A DNA stretch of 64,000 nt. It comes from Billgrantia lactosivorans (GTDB lineage: Bacteria; Pseudomonadota; Gammaproteobacteria; Pseudomonadales; Halomonadaceae). Position numbers and translations under genes: made by a program. The stretch spans positions 293,517 through 357,516 of the forward strand of contig NZ_QHGY01000002.1 in the NCBI RefSeq assembly GCF_003254665.1, written 5' to 3'. This document shows, piece by piece, positions 25,174-33,568 of this stretch. The notes below the pieces were generated by a model. That model ran no database searches. It had not been told where the DNA came from and was given only the letters and a program-made list of their open reading frames with translations. The number at the start of each line of letters is the position of its first letter. The stretch's first letter is position 1.

Positions 25174-25953
25174 TCATATCCCTGCCCACCATTCATAGCC
25201 GCGGTCCTCCCAATAACCGCCCCGACCGCGGCCGAGGTGAGCGAAACTCTCCACCAGTTCGATGCGCATCACGTACTTGGCCATCTTGTAGCCGAGCTGG
25301 CGCTCCGCTCGCAGTCTTATTGGGGCGCCGTTGGCAACGGGCAGATTGCCACCGTTCAGGCCGTAGGCCATCAGCGTCTGGGGGTGATAGGCCTCGATCA
25401 TGTCCAGGCTTTCGTAATAGGCATCCCCGCCGCGGTAGCGGTCGGCACAGTGGAAGACCACGAAGCGCGCCTCGTCACGCACCCCGACCTGGGCCAGCAG
25501 GTCACCGAGGACCACGCCGGTCCATTGGCCGATGCAGCTCCAGCCCTCGACGCAGTCGTGGCGGGTGATCTGGGTACGCGAGGGCATGCTCCTCAGCTCA
25601 TCGAGCGAAAAGCGTTGCGGACGCTCGACCAGCCCATCGACCGTCAGGCGCCAGTCGCGGAAGCCGTCGGCCGCCAGGCGTCGGTAGGTTGCGTCCTGCG
25701 GGTCGGTCGTGCCGTTGGCGCGAAAGGTCGGCGCAATGTCCTCGGGCGAGTATTCACGGGCGAGGGATTCGCGCGAGGCCAGCAGGCGCTGGGCTTTCTG
25801 GGTCAAGGCACTGCTGGCATCGAACAGCCGGCCCATGGTGTCGCTACGCGACAGCCGGTCGCAGCCCGTCAGCAGGACGGCGGATGCGGCCAGCAGCGAG
25901 CGGGTCAGAAAGCGTCGACGGCGAGGATCGGTGGGTCTATTTTTGCTGTTCAT
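25174..25953 (-). CDS. Tat-exported molybdopterin oxidoreductase, YedY/sulfite oxidase fold
   Basis: The 259-residue protein starts with a twin-arginine signal (RRRRFLTRSLL, residues 11-21) followed by a lipobox LLTGC (Cys31), so it is predicted to be a folded periplasmic lipoprotein. The sulfite-oxidase fold is shown by WRLTVDGLVERP, the molybdenum-ligand cysteine C134 in RHDCVEGWS, and GAPIRLRAERQLGYKMAKYV. Relatives include MsrP (YedY), which reduces methionine sulfoxide in periplasmic proteins. Its start overlaps the end of the cytochrome b gene by 17 bases with GAGGAGGTG upstream, so the two are coupled. Electrons probably come from that cytochrome. Confidence 0.87.
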   Translation of the reverse strand: MNSKNRPTDPRRRRFLTRSLLAASAVLLTGCDRLSRSDTMGRLFDASSALTQKAQRLLASRESLAREYSPEDIAPTFRANGTTDPQDATYRRLAADGFRDWRLTVDGLVERPQRFSLDELRSMPSRTQITRHDCVEGWSCIGQWTGVVLGDLLAQVGVRDEARFVVFHCADRYRGGDAYYESLDMIEAYHPQTLMAYGLNGGNLPVANGAPIRLRAERQLGYKMAKYVMRIELVESFAHLGRGRGGYWEDRGYEWWAGI

Positions 25954-26818
25954 CGGAAAGCACCTCCTCGCTCGCGGGCAGGCCCGGGGGCAGGCGATAG
26001 CGCCCGGTGATCATCGAGCGCAAGTTGTTGGCGACGCCGGAGACCAGCACCAGCACGATGTGGATCAGGAAAAAAATCACCAGGGCCAGGGCGCACAGGA
26101 AGTGGATCGTTCGAGCGCTCTGGCGGCCGCCGAAGAGATCCAGCAGCCAGGGCCAGGCGGCATCCATGGTCGGTGACATGGTCAGCCCGGTCAGCACGAC
26201 CAATGGCATGACGACGAACAGCACCAGCAGGTAGGCGAGCTTCTGCAGCAAGTTGTAATGGCGCGCTTGCTCGCCGCGCGGAAAGCGCAGCCGCAGGTGG
26301 TCGTAGAAGGACTGGCCGAGGGTTCGCCATTCCTGCCGACGCGGCAGCAAACGTCGCCTTAGCTGACCGCTGAGGACCAGATACGCCAGGTAGGCGAGCA
26401 GCATGGGAACGAAGACCCAGGCGGCGAGAAAATGCCACCCACGACCCGCAGACAGCCAGCGCGGGCCGGGCAGGGTGGCCCAGGCCGGGAAAGCGCGTCG
26501 TTCTCGGGCCTCATCCGGGCCGGAAACGCCCAGCACCCCGGTAGTATCGAAACGGTAGGGGCCGACCTGGGTGATGCCGCGCCACTCGCCGTCGTCACCC
26601 GTCGCGGCGCGAATCGACAGTGCCGGGTTGGCGAAACTGGAATCCTTGCCCCAATACAGGGCGGGATGGGCGTTGAAGATCTGCAGGCCACTCATCAACA
26701 ACACCAACAGACAGGCGGCATTGACCCAATGCCAGAGCCGTGTGAAGGCGCCATGTCGCTGGATGACCGTGGCAGCCTGGTCCCTGTTCGTACCGGTGAA
26801 TGAGTCGAAGATACGCAT
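25937..26818 (-). CDS. Membrane cytochrome b, b561/thiosulfate-reductase type
   Basis: The 293-residue protein has four main membrane spans (about 32-49, 127-150, 189-212, 236-262). Histidines placed for two b hemes are H30 in TM1, H129 in TM2, H187 and H239/H253 in TM3-TM4. A periplasmic loop of about 70 residues lies between the first two spans. It resembles Ni/Fe-hydrogenase, formate dehydrogenase and thiosulfate reductase cytochromes and is not an MsrQ/YedZ protein. It probably carries quinol electrons to the overlapping molybdoenzyme. AGGAGGG lies upstream of the ATG; the methionine-rich peptide gene is 90 bases upstream. Confidence 0.85.
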   Translation of the reverse strand: MRIFDSFTGTNRDQAATVIQRHGAFTRLWHWVNAACLLVLLMSGLQIFNAHPALYWGKDSSFANPALSIRAATGDDGEWRGITQVGPYRFDTTGVLGVSGPDEARERRAFPAWATLPGPRWLSAGRGWHFLAAWVFVPMLLAYLAYLVLSGQLRRRLLPRRQEWRTLGQSFYDHLRLRFPRGEQARHYNLLQKLAYLLVLFVVMPLVVLTGLTMSPTMDAAWPWLLDLFGGRQSARTIHFLCALALVIFFLIHIVLVLVSGVANNLRSMITGRYRLPPGLPASEEVLSDEQQK

Positions 26819-26908
26819 CGCGGCACCCTCCTGCGAGCGAAGATCGAGAAAAATCGGCCGGTGGCGGGAAGGAATGGACGAGCACCGGCCGATACCGCGA
26901 GTCGAGCT

Positions 26909-27187
26909 TCACATGGCATCGTCGTCCGACATCATGTCGTCGTCTTCCTCCTCCATCATGTGATCGTCTTCCTCCATCATTGCGCCTTTCTCTTCCATGG
27001 CGTCTTCTTCCATCATCGCGTCCTTCTCTTCCATGGCATCGCTGCCCATGTCATCGCCGGTCATGGCCTCGTGCTCCATGCTGTCGCTTTCCATGGGCTC
27101 GTCGGCCAGGGCGACGGTCGGCAGCAGCAGCGCGGTGGCGAGCAGGGTGGCAAACAGCGCGGTCTTGGGACGGTTCAACGGGTTCAT
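26909..27187 (-). CDS. Exported methionine- and acid-rich repeat peptide (MxKDx/MrpX-like)
   Basis: A clear signal peptide (residues 1-28, ending TVALA) precedes a 64-residue mature chain with 15 Met and 30 Asp/Glu and almost nothing else apart from Ala, Lys, Gly, Ser. Imperfect repeats such as DAMEEKDAMMEE and DAMEEKGAMMEE recall the pentapeptide MXKDX family. Comparable peptides (MrpX of Azospira) are sacrificial periplasmic methionine pools oxidised by hypochlorite and repaired by a YedY-type enzyme. It is the first gene of an operon with cytochrome b and a molybdoenzyme. The start at 27187 has GAGGTG upstream. Metal binding (for example Cu) is an alternative role. Confidence 0.85.
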   Translation of the reverse strand: MNPLNRPKTALFATLLATALLLPTVALADEPMESDSMEHEAMTGDDMGSDAMEEKDAMMEEDAMEEKGAMMEEDDHMMEEEDDDMMSDDDAM

Positions 27188-27267
27188 CGGCTTGCACCTC
27201 TTGTTCGGATTGGTTGTTCGGATTGGCCGTCGGCGGTATGCCGGAGCGGCAAGGGTCACACTAGTCA

Positions 27268-27362
27268 GGCACTGCCATGGGTTCATCACGGAACCATCAC
27301 GCCGTGGTATCTTTTTCCGTGATGATTTCGTGATGTAGCAGAGCCAGTGCCGTTCTAGAGTG
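27268..27362. promoter_or_regulatory. Mirror-symmetric bidirectional promoter with PhoB-type boxes
   Basis: Four copies of one 7-mer lie around a centre between 27309 and 27310: CATCACG at 27284-27290 and 27295-27301, and its complement CGTGATG at 27318-27324 and 27329-27335. Each pair repeats with an 11-base period, the spacing used by OmpR/PhoB-family regulators. Exactly nine bases outside each pair lies CAGTGCC (27345-27351 and, on the other strand, 27268-27274), followed by N3-CTAG-N-GTG on both sides. The halves therefore form two near-identical divergent promoters, one for the peptide operon and one for the two-component system. Confidence 0.8.
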
Positions 27363-27390
27363 GGCGCAGGCAACGGGCGGGAGTCTGGCG

Positions 27391-28155
27391 ATGAGCTATC
27401 GAATCCTCTGTGTCGAGGACAATGCCGAGATCGGCAGGCTGCTCACCGAATCGCTGGCGGCGGCGGGGTATGCCTGTGACTGGGTTCGCGACGGCGAGGC
27501 GGCGCTGGCACTGCTTGGTGCCGAGGCGGCGGGAGTACGCTATGACCTGGTGACCCTGGACCTGATGCTGCCCGGCGTGGATGGCCTGGAAGTGTGCCGC
27601 CAGCTACGTCGTCGCGACAGCCTGACGCCGGTGCTGATGGTGACCGCCAAGGCGGCGATCCGCGACGTGGTGGTGGGGCTGGAGATCGGTGCCGACGATT
27701 ACGTCACCAAGCCCTTCGCCATGCCGATCCTGATGGCCCGGATCCAGGCCCTGCTGCGCCGTGGCCAGCGCCAGGCGCCCAGCGACGACGGCCTCGCCAG
27801 CACGCCGCCGCTGGTCTGCGGCCCGCTGGTCATCGATGCCGACCGGCACCGGGTCCAGCTCGATGGCAAGCCGCTTCAGCTCACCGGCAAGGAGTTCGCG
27901 CTGCTTTCGCTCTTCGCGCGCCATCCCGGGCGCAGCTTCAGCCGCGGCGAGCTGCTCGACCATGTCTGGGGCGAGGAATTCGATGGCTACGATCACACCG
28001 TGAATACCCATATCAATCGTCTGCGCAACAAGATCGAGGTCGACCCGGCCAGGCCGCGCTTCATCCAGACCGTCTGGGGGGTGGGCTATCGCTTCGCCGA
28101 GACACCGGAGGGCCAGGGCTCGCCGTCGTCCGCGCCGGGCGCCGAGCGCCCATGA
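27391..28155 (+). CDS. OmpR/PhoB-family response regulator
   Basis: The 254-residue protein has a receiver domain with acidic residues E9/D10, phosphorylation site D57 in LVTLDLMLPG, and switch lysine in YVTKPF, then a winged-helix DNA-binding domain with ELLDHVWGEEFDGYDHTVNTHINRLRNKIE. GGGAG lies seven bases before the ATG. It overlaps the sensor kinase gene by four bases. The 11-base-spaced direct repeats on both sides of the divergent region fit binding by this class of regulator, suggesting autoregulation and control of the methionine-rich peptide operon. Confidence 0.93.
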   Translation: MSYRILCVEDNAEIGRLLTESLAAAGYACDWVRDGEAALALLGAEAAGVRYDLVTLDLMLPGVDGLEVCRQLRRRDSLTPVLMVTAKAAIRDVVVGLEIGADDYVTKPFAMPILMARIQALLRRGQRQAPSDDGLASTPPLVCGPLVIDADRHRVQLDGKPLQLTGKEFALLSLFARHPGRSFSRGELLDHVWGEEFDGYDHTVNTHINRLRNKIEVDPARPRFIQTVWGVGYRFAETPEGQGSPSSAPGAERP

Positions 28156-29627
28156 GGGGGCTGCTGCGCCGCTGCGGGCGGCTGGGTCGTAGCCTCTATG
28201 CGCGCATCGCGCTGGTCTACCTGAGCAGCCTGTTGCTGCTGTCGGTGGCCACCGCCTGGATCGCCATCAGCCAGTTCAACCAGCTCACCCGGGAACTGCA
28301 GCAGCGGATGGAGATCGATCTCGCCAAGAATCTCGCCCAGGTCATGCAGCCGGCCTTGCGGCAAGGTGCCGGGAGCGACGCCGCGCGCGACATGGCTCGC
28401 CATATTCTGTCGATCAACCCCTCCTTGTCGCTGTATGTGCTCGACGAGCAGGGCAGGGTGATCGCCGACTACGCCGAGCCGGCCTGCGGGCTGGGGCGGC
28501 GGATCGAGGTTGGGGCGCTGGAAACCCTGCTGAGTGAAGAGCCGATGCTGCCCGTGCTGGCGACGGCGCCCTGCGGTAGCGAACCGGGCATCTTCTCCGT
28601 CGCGCCCATCCAGCATGGTCAAGCGCGCCGCCAGGGCTTTCTTTACGTCGATCTCGCCAATGCCGGCCAGGCATCGATGTTCTCCATGCTGCGCACCAGC
28701 TCCATCACTCGCACCCTGGTCGCGGCCGGGTTGATGGCGCTACTGGTGTCCGGGGTCTTCGGCCTGGTGTGGTTCGCGCTGCTGACCCGACGCTTCTCGC
28801 GCCTGACCACGGCGGTACAGCGATTCGCCAACGGCGACTACGGGCAGCGCATCGCCACGCCCCGCGACGACGAGCTGGGCCGCCTGGCCAGGGCCTTCAA
28901 CGACATGGCCGGGACCATCGAGGCACAGCTCCAGGCCATGCGCGAGACCGATCGCCAGCGCCGCGAGCTGGTTGCCAACCTCTCGCATGACTTCCGCACG
29001 CCGCTGACTTCGCTGCGCGGCTATGCCGAACAGCTGCTGGCCGCGGAGACCGCCGACGAGGGCCGCCGGCGCATGCTGATGGCAATTCTCGACAATGCCG
29101 ACCGCTTGACCCGTCTCGCGCAGCAGCTCTCGACCCTGGCGCGGCTGGATGCCGACGACCGGCCACTGCAGTGCGAGCCGTTCTCGCTGGCCGAGCTGGC
29201 CCACGATATCGTCGGCAAGTTCCAGCATCAGGCCCGCGAGGCCGGCATCGCACTGACGGTAGCCTGCGAGCCCTCACTGCCCCGGGTCGAGGCCGATCTG
29301 GGGCTGATCGACCGGCTGTTGTCCAATCTGATCGACAATGCCCTGCGCGCCACCCCCGCCGGGGGCTGGGTGCGTCTCGACGCCGAAGCGTTGCCGGAGG
29401 GGGTGCGGTTGGCGGTGATCGACAACGGCGTCGGTATCCCCGAGGAGGAGTTGCCGCTGGTGACCCAGCGCTTCTACCGCACCCGGGCCAGCCTCGCCAG
29501 GGGCGATGGCTCGGGGCTGGGGCTGTCGATCGTGCGCGAGATCTGCGAACGGCAAGGGGTGGCGTGGAAGATCGTCAGCGCGCCGGGGAAGGGCACCGAG
29601 GTGAGCGTCATCCTGCCCCGCGCGTGA
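28152..29627 (+). CDS. Sensor histidine kinase, partner of the response regulator
   Basis: The 491-residue protein has TM1 (about residues 17-38), a periplasmic sensor domain to about 185, TM2, then a HAMP segment (LTTAVQRFANGDYGQRI). The HisKA motif has H279 in NLSHDFRTPL, and the ATPase domain has N-box NLIDNALRAT, G1 DNGVGIP and G2 GSGLGLSIV. The periplasmic domain contains two cysteines in EPACGLG and APCGSEP that could form a redox-sensitive disulfide; that is speculation. ATGA overlap with the regulator indicates translational coupling. Confidence 0.93.
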   Translation: MRGLLRRCGRLGRSLYARIALVYLSSLLLLSVATAWIAISQFNQLTRELQQRMEIDLAKNLAQVMQPALRQGAGSDAARDMARHILSINPSLSLYVLDEQGRVIADYAEPACGLGRRIEVGALETLLSEEPMLPVLATAPCGSEPGIFSVAPIQHGQARRQGFLYVDLANAGQASMFSMLRTSSITRTLVAAGLMALLVSGVFGLVWFALLTRRFSRLTTAVQRFANGDYGQRIATPRDDELGRLARAFNDMAGTIEAQLQAMRETDRQRRELVANLSHDFRTPLTSLRGYAEQLLAAETADEGRRRMLMAILDNADRLTRLAQQLSTLARLDADDRPLQCEPFSLAELAHDIVGKFQHQAREAGIALTVACEPSLPRVEADLGLIDRLLSNLIDNALRATPAGGWVRLDAEALPEGVRLAVIDNGVGIPEEELPLVTQRFYRTRASLARGDGSGLGLSIVREICERQGVAWKIVSAPGKGTEVSVILPRA

Positions 29628-29642
29628 CGCTCACCCAGGCAT

Positions 29643-30392
29643 TCACAGTCGCCAGGTCTCGGGATGTCCCGCTTTCAGCACGCCCTGCTCGTCCCAGTCG
29701 TCCCAGCCGGCGAAGGGGATCGGCGCCTCGCCGTCGAGCCCTTCCAGCCGCCGTGCCCAGGCGGCCTTCTCCGCTTCCAGGCGTTCACGGAACGCCGCCT
29801 CGTCCTGGTAGCTGAGCCCGCCGCCCTGCACCCCGTAGGTGACCTGGGGCGGCAGCACCTGTACCCCGAGGTAGTAGAGCGAGTAGTGGATCGGCCACAG
29901 CAGCGCCACGATATGGCCGCTGCGGCCATGTCGGCTGAAGGTCGGCGCCGGGGCGCCGGTGGTCACCGAGAGCATCACCCGCTTGTCGGGGAAACGGCCG
30001 CGGTCGTAGCGCATGCGACCGCTGTAGAGCCCACCGTAGATGAATACCCGATCGAACCAGCCCTTGAGCATGGCCGGCTGGGCGTGCCACCACAGCGGAA
30101 ACTGCAGGATCACCAGGTCGGCGCGCTCCAGGCGTTCGATCTCACGCTTCACGTCGGCGGGCAGAGTGCCGCCTTCAAAAGCGCTGCGCTGCTCGGTGAG
30201 GGGGAAGAATGTCTCGGGCTCGGCCCGTTCGACGTAGTGGCCAGGCCCCTCCAGCGGATCGAAGCCTTCGGCGTAGAGGTCCGAGACCTCGACACGGTAG
30301 CCTTGCCGCTGCAGGGTCTCGACGGCGACCTCCTTCAGGGCGCCATTGAACGAGTGGGGTTCGGGGTGGCAGAACACGATCAGGGCATGCAT
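29643..30392 (-). CDS. NAD(P)H:quinone oxidoreductase, flavodoxin-2 fold
   Basis: The 249-residue protein begins MHALIVFCHPEPHSFNGAL, the FMN/FAD-binding start of the NQO1/KefF/MdaB group, and has FPLWWHAQPAMLKGWFDRVF for flavin and quinone binding. Family members perform two-electron reduction of quinones and nitro-compounds in the cytoplasm. GGAG precedes the ATG. It converges with the sensor kinase gene, 15 bases apart, and is divergent from a zinc alcohol dehydrogenase. Confidence 0.87.
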   Translation of the reverse strand: MHALIVFCHPEPHSFNGALKEVAVETLQRQGYRVEVSDLYAEGFDPLEGPGHYVERAEPETFFPLTEQRSAFEGGTLPADVKREIERLERADLVILQFPLWWHAQPAMLKGWFDRVFIYGGLYSGRMRYDRGRFPDKRVMLSVTTGAPAPTFSRHGRSGHIVALLWPIHYSLYYLGVQVLPPQVTYGVQGGGLSYQDEAAFRERLEAEKAAWARRLEGLDGEAPIPFAGWDDWDEQGVLKAGHPETWRL

Positions 30393-30521
30393 CTTGGGTC
30401 TCCGCTTCGCTGGCCTACGTGATGCTTGCCTTCAGGCTATGCTGTACGCTGGCGATCCGATATTCCCAAAGACTGACAATCGATTTTGCATATTTGAACA
30501 GCCTGCCAGAGAGGACCTTGC

Positions 30522-31562
30522 ATGAAAGCCGTGGTCTACGAGGCCTTTTCCGCTCCACCGCAAATCCAGCACGTTCCCGACCCGACGCCGGAAGCGCACG
30601 GCGTGGTGGTCAAGGTGATGGCGACGGGCGTTTGCCGTAGCGACTGGCACGGCTGGATGGGCCACGACCCCGACATCCGGCTGCCTCACGTGCCGGGGCA
30701 CGAACTGGCGGGCATCGTCGAGGCGGTGGGCAAGGACGTGACGCAATGGCGTGCCGGCGATCGCGTCACGGTGCCGTTCGTCGGCGGCTGCGGCAGTTGT
30801 CCCGAGTGCTACTCGGGGAATCACCAGGTCTGCGACAGTCAGTTCCAGCCTGGCTTCACCCACTGGGGCTCCTTCGCCCAGTATGTCGGTATCCACCAGG
30901 CGGACATCAACCTGGTGGCCTTGCCGGAGACGCTGGATTTCGCCACGGCGGCCAGCCTGGGCTGCCGCTTCGTGACCTCGTTTCGCGCCGTGGTCGACCA
31001 GGGCAAGGCGTCCGCCGGGCAGTGGGTGGCGGTGCACGGCTGCGGCGGTGTCGGCCTCTCCGCGATCATGATCGCCAATGCCGTGGGCGCCAACGTGGTG
31101 GCCGTCGATATCTCGGCCGAGAAGCTCCAGTTGGCCCGCGAGCTGGGCGCGGTGGCCACCGTGAACGCGACCGAGGTGGCGAGCGTTGCGGAGGCCGTCA
31201 TCGAGGTGACGCGGGGCGGTGCCCACGTGTCGCTGGATGCGCTGGGGCACCCCACTACCTGTTTCAACTCGATCAGCAATTTGCGCAAGCGCGGCAAGCA
31301 CGTTCAGGTCGGGCTCATGCTGGCCGATCACAGCACGCCGGCCATTCCGATGAGCAAGGTGATCGCCAACGAGCTCGAGATCCTCGGCAGCCACGGCATG
31401 CAGGCCCATCGCTACGGCGCCATGCTCGACATGATCCAGACCGGCAAGCTCTCGCCCGAGAGGCTGGTTGGCCAACGGATCGACCTGGAACAGTCGATCA
31501 AGGCGCTGACGAGCATGGACGAGTTCCAGGGTGTTGGCGTGACCGTGATCACCGAATTCTGA
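30522..31562 (+). CDS. Zinc-dependent alcohol dehydrogenase
   Basis: The 346-residue MDR protein keeps the catalytic zinc ligands ([23 protein letters not shown]) and most of the structural zinc cysteines in [15 protein letters not shown]. The cofactor fold shows [15 protein letters not shown], followed by a D at the strand end in VVAVDIS that favours NAD. Substrate unknown. GAGAGGA precedes the ATG. A LysR gene follows 36 bases later on the same strand. Confidence 0.9.
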   Translation: MKAVVYEAFSAPPQIQHVPDPTPEAHGVVVKVMATGVCRSDWHGWMGHDPDIRLPHVPGHELAGIVEAVGKDVTQWRAGDRVTVPFVGGCGSCPECYSGNHQVCDSQFQPGFTHWGSFAQYVGIHQADINLVALPETLDFATAASLGCRFVTSFRAVVDQGKASAGQWVAVHGCGGVGLSAIMIANAVGANVVAVDISAEKLQLARELGAVATVNATEVASVAEAVIEVTRGGAHVSLDALGHPTTCFNSISNLRKRGKHVQVGLMLADHSTPAIPMSKVIANELEILGSHGMQAHRYGAMLDMIQTGKLSPERLVGQRIDLEQSIKALTSMDEFQGVGVTVITEF

Positions 31563-31598
31563 GTCGCAGGGTCCACGTCATGCCGATGAGGGCGCATC

Positions 31599-32465
31599 GT
31601 GAATGAGCAGTCGCTGCATTGGGACGACCTGCGCGTGGTGCAGGCCATCGCCGAGGCGGGCTCGCTCTCCGGCGCCGGGCGGCGGCTGGGAGCCAGCCAC
31701 GCCACGGTGTTCCGCCGCCTGAACGCCATCGAGCGGCGCCTGGGCGTGGCGCTGTTCGAGCGCTCGCGCACGGGCTACGCACCGACCCCGGCGGGGGAGG
31801 ACCTGGCGGCGACCGCCGCTCGCGTGGAGACCGAGGTGCTGGGGGCGGAGCGGCGCGTGGCGGGGCGTGACCTGCGTCTCTCCGGCACCATCCGCGTGAC
31901 CACCACCGACACGCTGCTGATGGGGCTGCTGTCGCCGATCTTTGCCGACTTCCAGCGTACGCATCCCGAGATCGTGCTCGAGGTGGCGGTCTCCAACCAG
32001 CTGTTCAACCTCTCCCAGCGCGACGCCGACGTGGCGGTGCGGCCTTCTCAAGCGCCACCCGAGCACCTGGTGGGGCGGCGGATCGGCACCATCGCCCAGG
32101 CCATTTACGCCCGTTCCGATAGCGCCGCCGATGCCTGGGTCGGGCCGGATCGCCATCTGGGCTATGCCGCGCTCGATGCCTGGATGGCCGAGCAAGGAGC
32201 GAATGCGTGCTGCCGCTATCGCGTCGACACCATGTTCGGCATGCTGGCCGCCGCCCGCGACGGGCTGGGCCGTGCCGTGCTGCCCTGCTATCTCGCCGAT
32301 GCCGAACCGGCGCTCACGCGGATCGGCGAGCCGATCCCCGAGCTCGCCACCGACCTGTGGCTGCTGACCCATCCCGACCTGCGCCGGGTGGCGCGCATCC
32401 GTGCCTTCATGGCCTTCGTGGCCGAGGCCGTGCAAGACGTCGAGTCTCGCCTCGAGGGCAGGTAA
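31599..32465 (+). CDS. LysR family transcriptional regulator
   Basis: The 288-residue protein starts at a GTG with GAGGG upstream. HTH: AGSLSGAGRRLGASHATVFRRLNAIERRLG; the substrate domain has TIRVTTTDTLL, PEIVLEV and QRDADVAVRPS. It resembles the LysR branch found with NarL-like or small-molecule dehydrogenase targets. The alcohol dehydrogenase just upstream on the same strand is a possible operon partner. Confidence 0.87.
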   Translation: MNEQSLHWDDLRVVQAIAEAGSLSGAGRRLGASHATVFRRLNAIERRLGVALFERSRTGYAPTPAGEDLAATAARVETEVLGAERRVAGRDLRLSGTIRVTTTDTLLMGLLSPIFADFQRTHPEIVLEVAVSNQLFNLSQRDADVAVRPSQAPPEHLVGRRIGTIAQAIYARSDSAADAWVGPDRHLGYAALDAWMAEQGANACCRYRVDTMFGMLAAARDGLGRAVLPCYLADAEPALTRIGEPIPELATDLWLLTHPDLRRVARIRAFMAFVAEAVQDVESRLEGR

Positions 32466-32560
32466 AGTGGGGGACCCTTGTCCTCCCTCCGGCATGATGG
32501 ACTAGTCTCTTGGCACTCTCGTTGAAAGCGAAAGGCAATGAAAGATAGAGGAGTACCGAG

Positions 32561-33568
32561 ATGAAAGTGGTAACCCTGAAGAGCCCTGGCGGGCTGGACC
32601 AGTTGAAAGTCGTCGAGCGGGAGGCACCCGGTGAGCCGGGGCCGGGCGAGATCCGCGTGCGCGTGCATGCCAGTTCGCTCAATTTCCATGACTACGGTGT
32701 GGTATCCGGCAAGATGCCGACCGAGGATGGTCGCATTCCCATGTCCGACGGTGCAGGCGTGGTCGAGGCGGTAGGCGAGGGCGTCGAGGCGTTCGCCGTG
32801 GGCGATGCGGTGGTCTCCACCTTCTTCCCCTACTGGCTCGACGGCCCGGCGCGGGTCGGCGATTTCAAGACCACGCCTGGCGACGGTGTCGACGGCTACG
32901 CCCGCGAGCAGGTCATTCGCCCGGCCACCTGGTTCACCCACGCGCCACAAGGCTACAGCCACGAAGAGGCTGCGACCCTGACCACCGCGGGCCTCACCGC
33001 CTGGCGCGCGCTGGTGGTGGACGGCCATCTCAAGGCCGGCGATACCATCCTCACCCTGGGTACCGGCGGCGTTTCCATCTTCGCCCTGCAGTTCGCCAAG
33101 GCGATGGGGGCGCGGGTGATCTCCACCTCGTCTTCCGACGAGAAGATCGAACGGCTCAAGCAGCTTGGCGCCGACCACACCCTCAACTACAAGGCCGAGC
33201 CGGAGTGGGGCAAGAAGGTGAAGTCGCTGACCGACGGCCAGGGCGTCGACCATGTGATCGAGGTCGGTGGGCCGGGTACGCTGCCGCAGTCCATCGACGC
33301 CGTGCGCATCGGCGGCCATATCTCGCTGATCGGCGTGCTGACGGGGCGTGGGGGCGAGGTACCCACCGCCAAGCTGATGGCCAAGCAGGCGCGCCTGCAG
33401 GGGCTGATCGTCGGCAGCCGTATCCACCAGCAGGAGATGGTGCGTGGCATCGAGGCCAGCGGCGTACGCCCGATCATCGACAGCACCTTCGAACTCGAGG
33501 AGATCGCCGACGCCTTCCGCCACGAGGAGGCGGGGAAGCACTTCGGCAAGATCTGTCTTTCCTTCTAG
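32561..33568 (+). CDS. NAD(P)-dependent MDR oxidoreductase (quinone reductase/alcohol dehydrogenase-like)
   Basis: The 335-residue protein has the GroES-like domain (HASSLNFHDYGVVSG, MSDGAGVVEAVGEGV) without the structural zinc cysteine cluster, and the cofactor fold ILTLGTGGVSIFALQFAKAMGARVISTSSS typical of NADPH-using MDR enzymes of the AdhC-like, zinc-poor branch. Substrates are probably enones or alcohols. GAGGAG lies upstream of the ATG. Its stop overlaps the convergent XRE gene stop by four bases. Confidence 0.87.
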   Translation: MKVVTLKSPGGLDQLKVVEREAPGEPGPGEIRVRVHASSLNFHDYGVVSGKMPTEDGRIPMSDGAGVVEAVGEGVEAFAVGDAVVSTFFPYWLDGPARVGDFKTTPGDGVDGYAREQVIRPATWFTHAPQGYSHEEAATLTTAGLTAWRALVVDGHLKAGDTILTLGTGGVSIFALQFAKAMGARVISTSSSDEKIERLKQLGADHTLNYKAEPEWGKKVKSLTDGQGVDHVIEVGGPGTLPQSIDAVRIGGHISLIGVLTGRGGEVPTAKLMAKQARLQGLIVGSRIHQQEMVRGIEASGVRPIIDSTFELEEIADAFRHEEAGKHFGKICLSF

